Positions 62,781 through 64,000 of a DNA stretch of 64,000 nt are shown here, piece after piece (position 1 is the first letter of the stretch; every line of letters starts with the position of its first letter). The notes under the pieces are model-generated. The model made no database searches. It saw only the letters and a program-made list of their open reading frames with translations, and was not told the DNA's origin. The translations under genes were made by a program, and so were the position numbers. Source of the stretch: Cognataquiflexum nitidum (lineage in GTDB: Bacteria; Bacteroidota; Bacteroidia; Cytophagales; Cyclobacteriaceae); contig NZ_JAKZAM010000014.1 of assembly GCF_022538055.1 (NCBI RefSeq), positions 62,001-126,000 on the forward strand, written 5' to 3'.

Positions 62781-64000
62781 CTACTCTGCAAATTGCAACC
62801 TCACCAGATTGGCATAAAACCCATCTTCCTGCAAAGCCAGTTGTTCGTGGGTTCCTTCTTCGACAATTTCCCCTTCCTTGAGTACATAAATCCTGTCCAC
62901 CTTGCGGATCGTCGATAAGCGGTGGGCGATGATAATGGTCGTCCTGTTTTTCATCAGTTCATCCAATGCCTCCTGTACCAATGCCTCAGATTCAGCATCC
63001 AAAGAGGAGGTCGCTTCATCCAAAATCAAAATTGCAGGATCCTTCAGGATGGCCCGGGCAATGGCCACACGCTGACGCTGTCCACCGGAAAGTTTGATTC
63101 CCCGCTCACCGACTTTGGTTTCCATTCCTTCCGGAAATTTGCTGATAAACTGCCAGGCATTTGCTTTTTTGGCGGCTTCGATGATTTCTTCCTCTGAAGC
63201 ATCGGGCTTGGCGTAAGCAATATTTTCTTTGATGCTTCCGCCAAATAACAGCACTTCCTGTGGGACGATTCCGATGTTGGATCGGAGTTGCTTCAGATTC
63301 CAGGTGTCGATTGATTTGCCATCAATCAAAATCTGACCTTTGTCTATCGGGTAAAACTTCAACAAAAGCTGGATAATGGTAGACTTGCCGGCTCCGCTTT
63401 GACCTGCCAAAGCGACTTTTTCTCCGGCAGGGATTTCAAAGTCTATGCTTTTGAGTACTTCCATTTCGGGACGTGTAGGATAAGAAAACCGTACACCCCG
63501 GAAGCTTACTTTTCCCTCCATCGGGACTTTTTGGAAATCTGCCGTGGAGACTTCGGGTGTTTCGCCCAGGATCTCCAAAACCCGCTCAGACGATCCTATG
63601 GCTTTTTGTAGTTGGCCATAAATGTCTCCCAAGCCTGCAATCGACCCACCGATAAATGTGGTATAGAGTACAAATGAAACCAAATCTCCCACGCTCATGT
63701 CTCCTGAAGCCACTAATGTCGCGCCGTACCACATCACCGCTACGATGCCGCCAAACAAGGCAAAGATGATAAAGGAGATAAAAGCGCCTCGGAATCCCGC
63801 GGCTTTCAGGGCCACAGCCACGACTTTATTCAATCCTTTTCTATACCTGTTGGATTCGTATTCCTCACCAGCAAAGGATTTGACAGTCATGATGGACTGT
63901 AATGTCTCTTCCACAATCACATTGGCAGCAGCAAGTTCATCTTGGGTTTCTTTGGAGAGTTTGCGGATAAACTTCCCAAAGACCATCGCAATGATCACCA
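62781..64000 (-). CDS. ABC exporter, fused membrane and ATPase domains (partial, N-terminus outside)
   Basis: The last 406 residues of an MsbA-like exporter; the start lies beyond the right edge. Visible are the final membrane helices and coupling region (residues to about 150, for example ANVIVEETLQSIMTVKSFAGEE), then the ATPase domain. It has GQSGAGKST (Walker A), LSGGQRQRVAIARAIL (signature), ILDEATSSLD (Walker B) and AHRLST (switch His). All ATPase motifs are intact. Substrate could be lipid, peptide or drug; not readable. Confidence 0.93.
   Translation of the reverse strand, partial: VIIAMVFGKFIRKLSKETQDELAAANVIVEETLQSIMTVKSFAGEEYESNRYRKGLNKVVAVALKAAGFRGAFISFIIFALFGGIVAVMWYGATLVASGDMSVGDLVSFVLYTTFIGGSIAGLGDIYGQLQKAIGSSERVLEILGETPEVSTADFQKVPMEGKVSFRGVRFSYPTRPEMEVLKSIDFEIPAGEKVALAGQSGAGKSTIIQLLLKFYPIDKGQILIDGKSIDTWNLKQLRSNIGIVPQEVLLFGGSIKENIAYAKPDASEEEIIEAAKKANAWQFISKFPEGMETKVGERGIKLSGGQRQRVAIARAILKDPAILILDEATSSLDAESEALVQEALDELMKNRTTIIIAHRLSTIRKVDRIYVLKEGEIVEEGTHEQLALQEDGFYANLVRLQFAE

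Overview
The window looks like a chromosomal segment of a Bacteroidota bacterium, most likely order Cytophagales (a Cyclobacteriaceae-type genome). The evidence is a T9SS type A sorting domain, TonB plug and CarboxypepD_reg proteins, DUF3127, DUF368/PopT and phosphosulfolactate-synthase-like genes. It also includes Bacteroidota-style promoters (TTTG, about 20 bases, then TAnnTTTG), starts without clear Shine-Dalgarno sequences, and intergenic text typical of the phylum. No tRNA, rRNA, prophage, transposase or CRISPR array was seen. Most of the window is ordinary housekeeping and envelope DNA.

Layout. 1-3000: tail of an MscS channel, a lipoprotein, and a small metal-homeostasis-type operon (exported Cys protein, COG0523 GTPase, small basic protein). 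3091-8011: membrane-anchored MutS-like ATPase, two ~50 aa membrane proteins, purK-purE, and a DUF3127 protein with an SSB-like tail. 8422-13191: two ECF sigma modules, one with a soluble anti-sigma-like partner and one with a membrane anti-sigma and an exported protein. The second module is bracketed by a 44-bp copy of the 3' end of the neighbouring CBS-like gene. 14862-17173: a small accessory cluster (toxin-antitoxin pair, DUF4256, Fic protein with paired operators). 17442-20810: two M14 peptidases, one lacking every catalytic residue. 21052-23118: Usp plus antiporter. 23228-29903: methyltransferase, a CarboxypepD_reg/MG2-plug pair, an Omp85-like barrel and a GNAT enzyme. 30348-32734: prfA and a divergent NSUN methyltransferase. 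32927-36288: a T9SS surface protein between two paralogous envelope proteins. 36376-37574: an ABA4-like protein coupled to a polytopic protein.

38057-41650: guaB, three identical 159-bp tandem repeats, and a transglutaminase-like lipoprotein. 41906-51098 (minus strand): EHP-repeat lipoprotein, MscS, PLP decarboxylase, aroE, PopT, ComA-like synthase, TPR protein, SDR, CpsB-type phosphatase and rfbC. 51327-60144: hflX, RsmF-like enzyme, CHAD protein, mazG, glmM and a cysteine desulfurase. 60313-64000: beta-propeller lipoprotein, TlpA-DUF3738 protein, and an ABC exporter running off the right edge.

The best leads are the sigma module flanked by a regenerated gene end, the Fic promoter between two 29-bp palindromes, the active/dead M14 pair, the 159-bp triplication, the SSB-tail mimic on DUF3127, the probable CTG start of the T9SS protein, and the T9SS protein with its flanking paralogs. 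Nothing here amounts to a demonstrably new defence or mobile system. Function calls rest on recognised motifs only; no database search was run.
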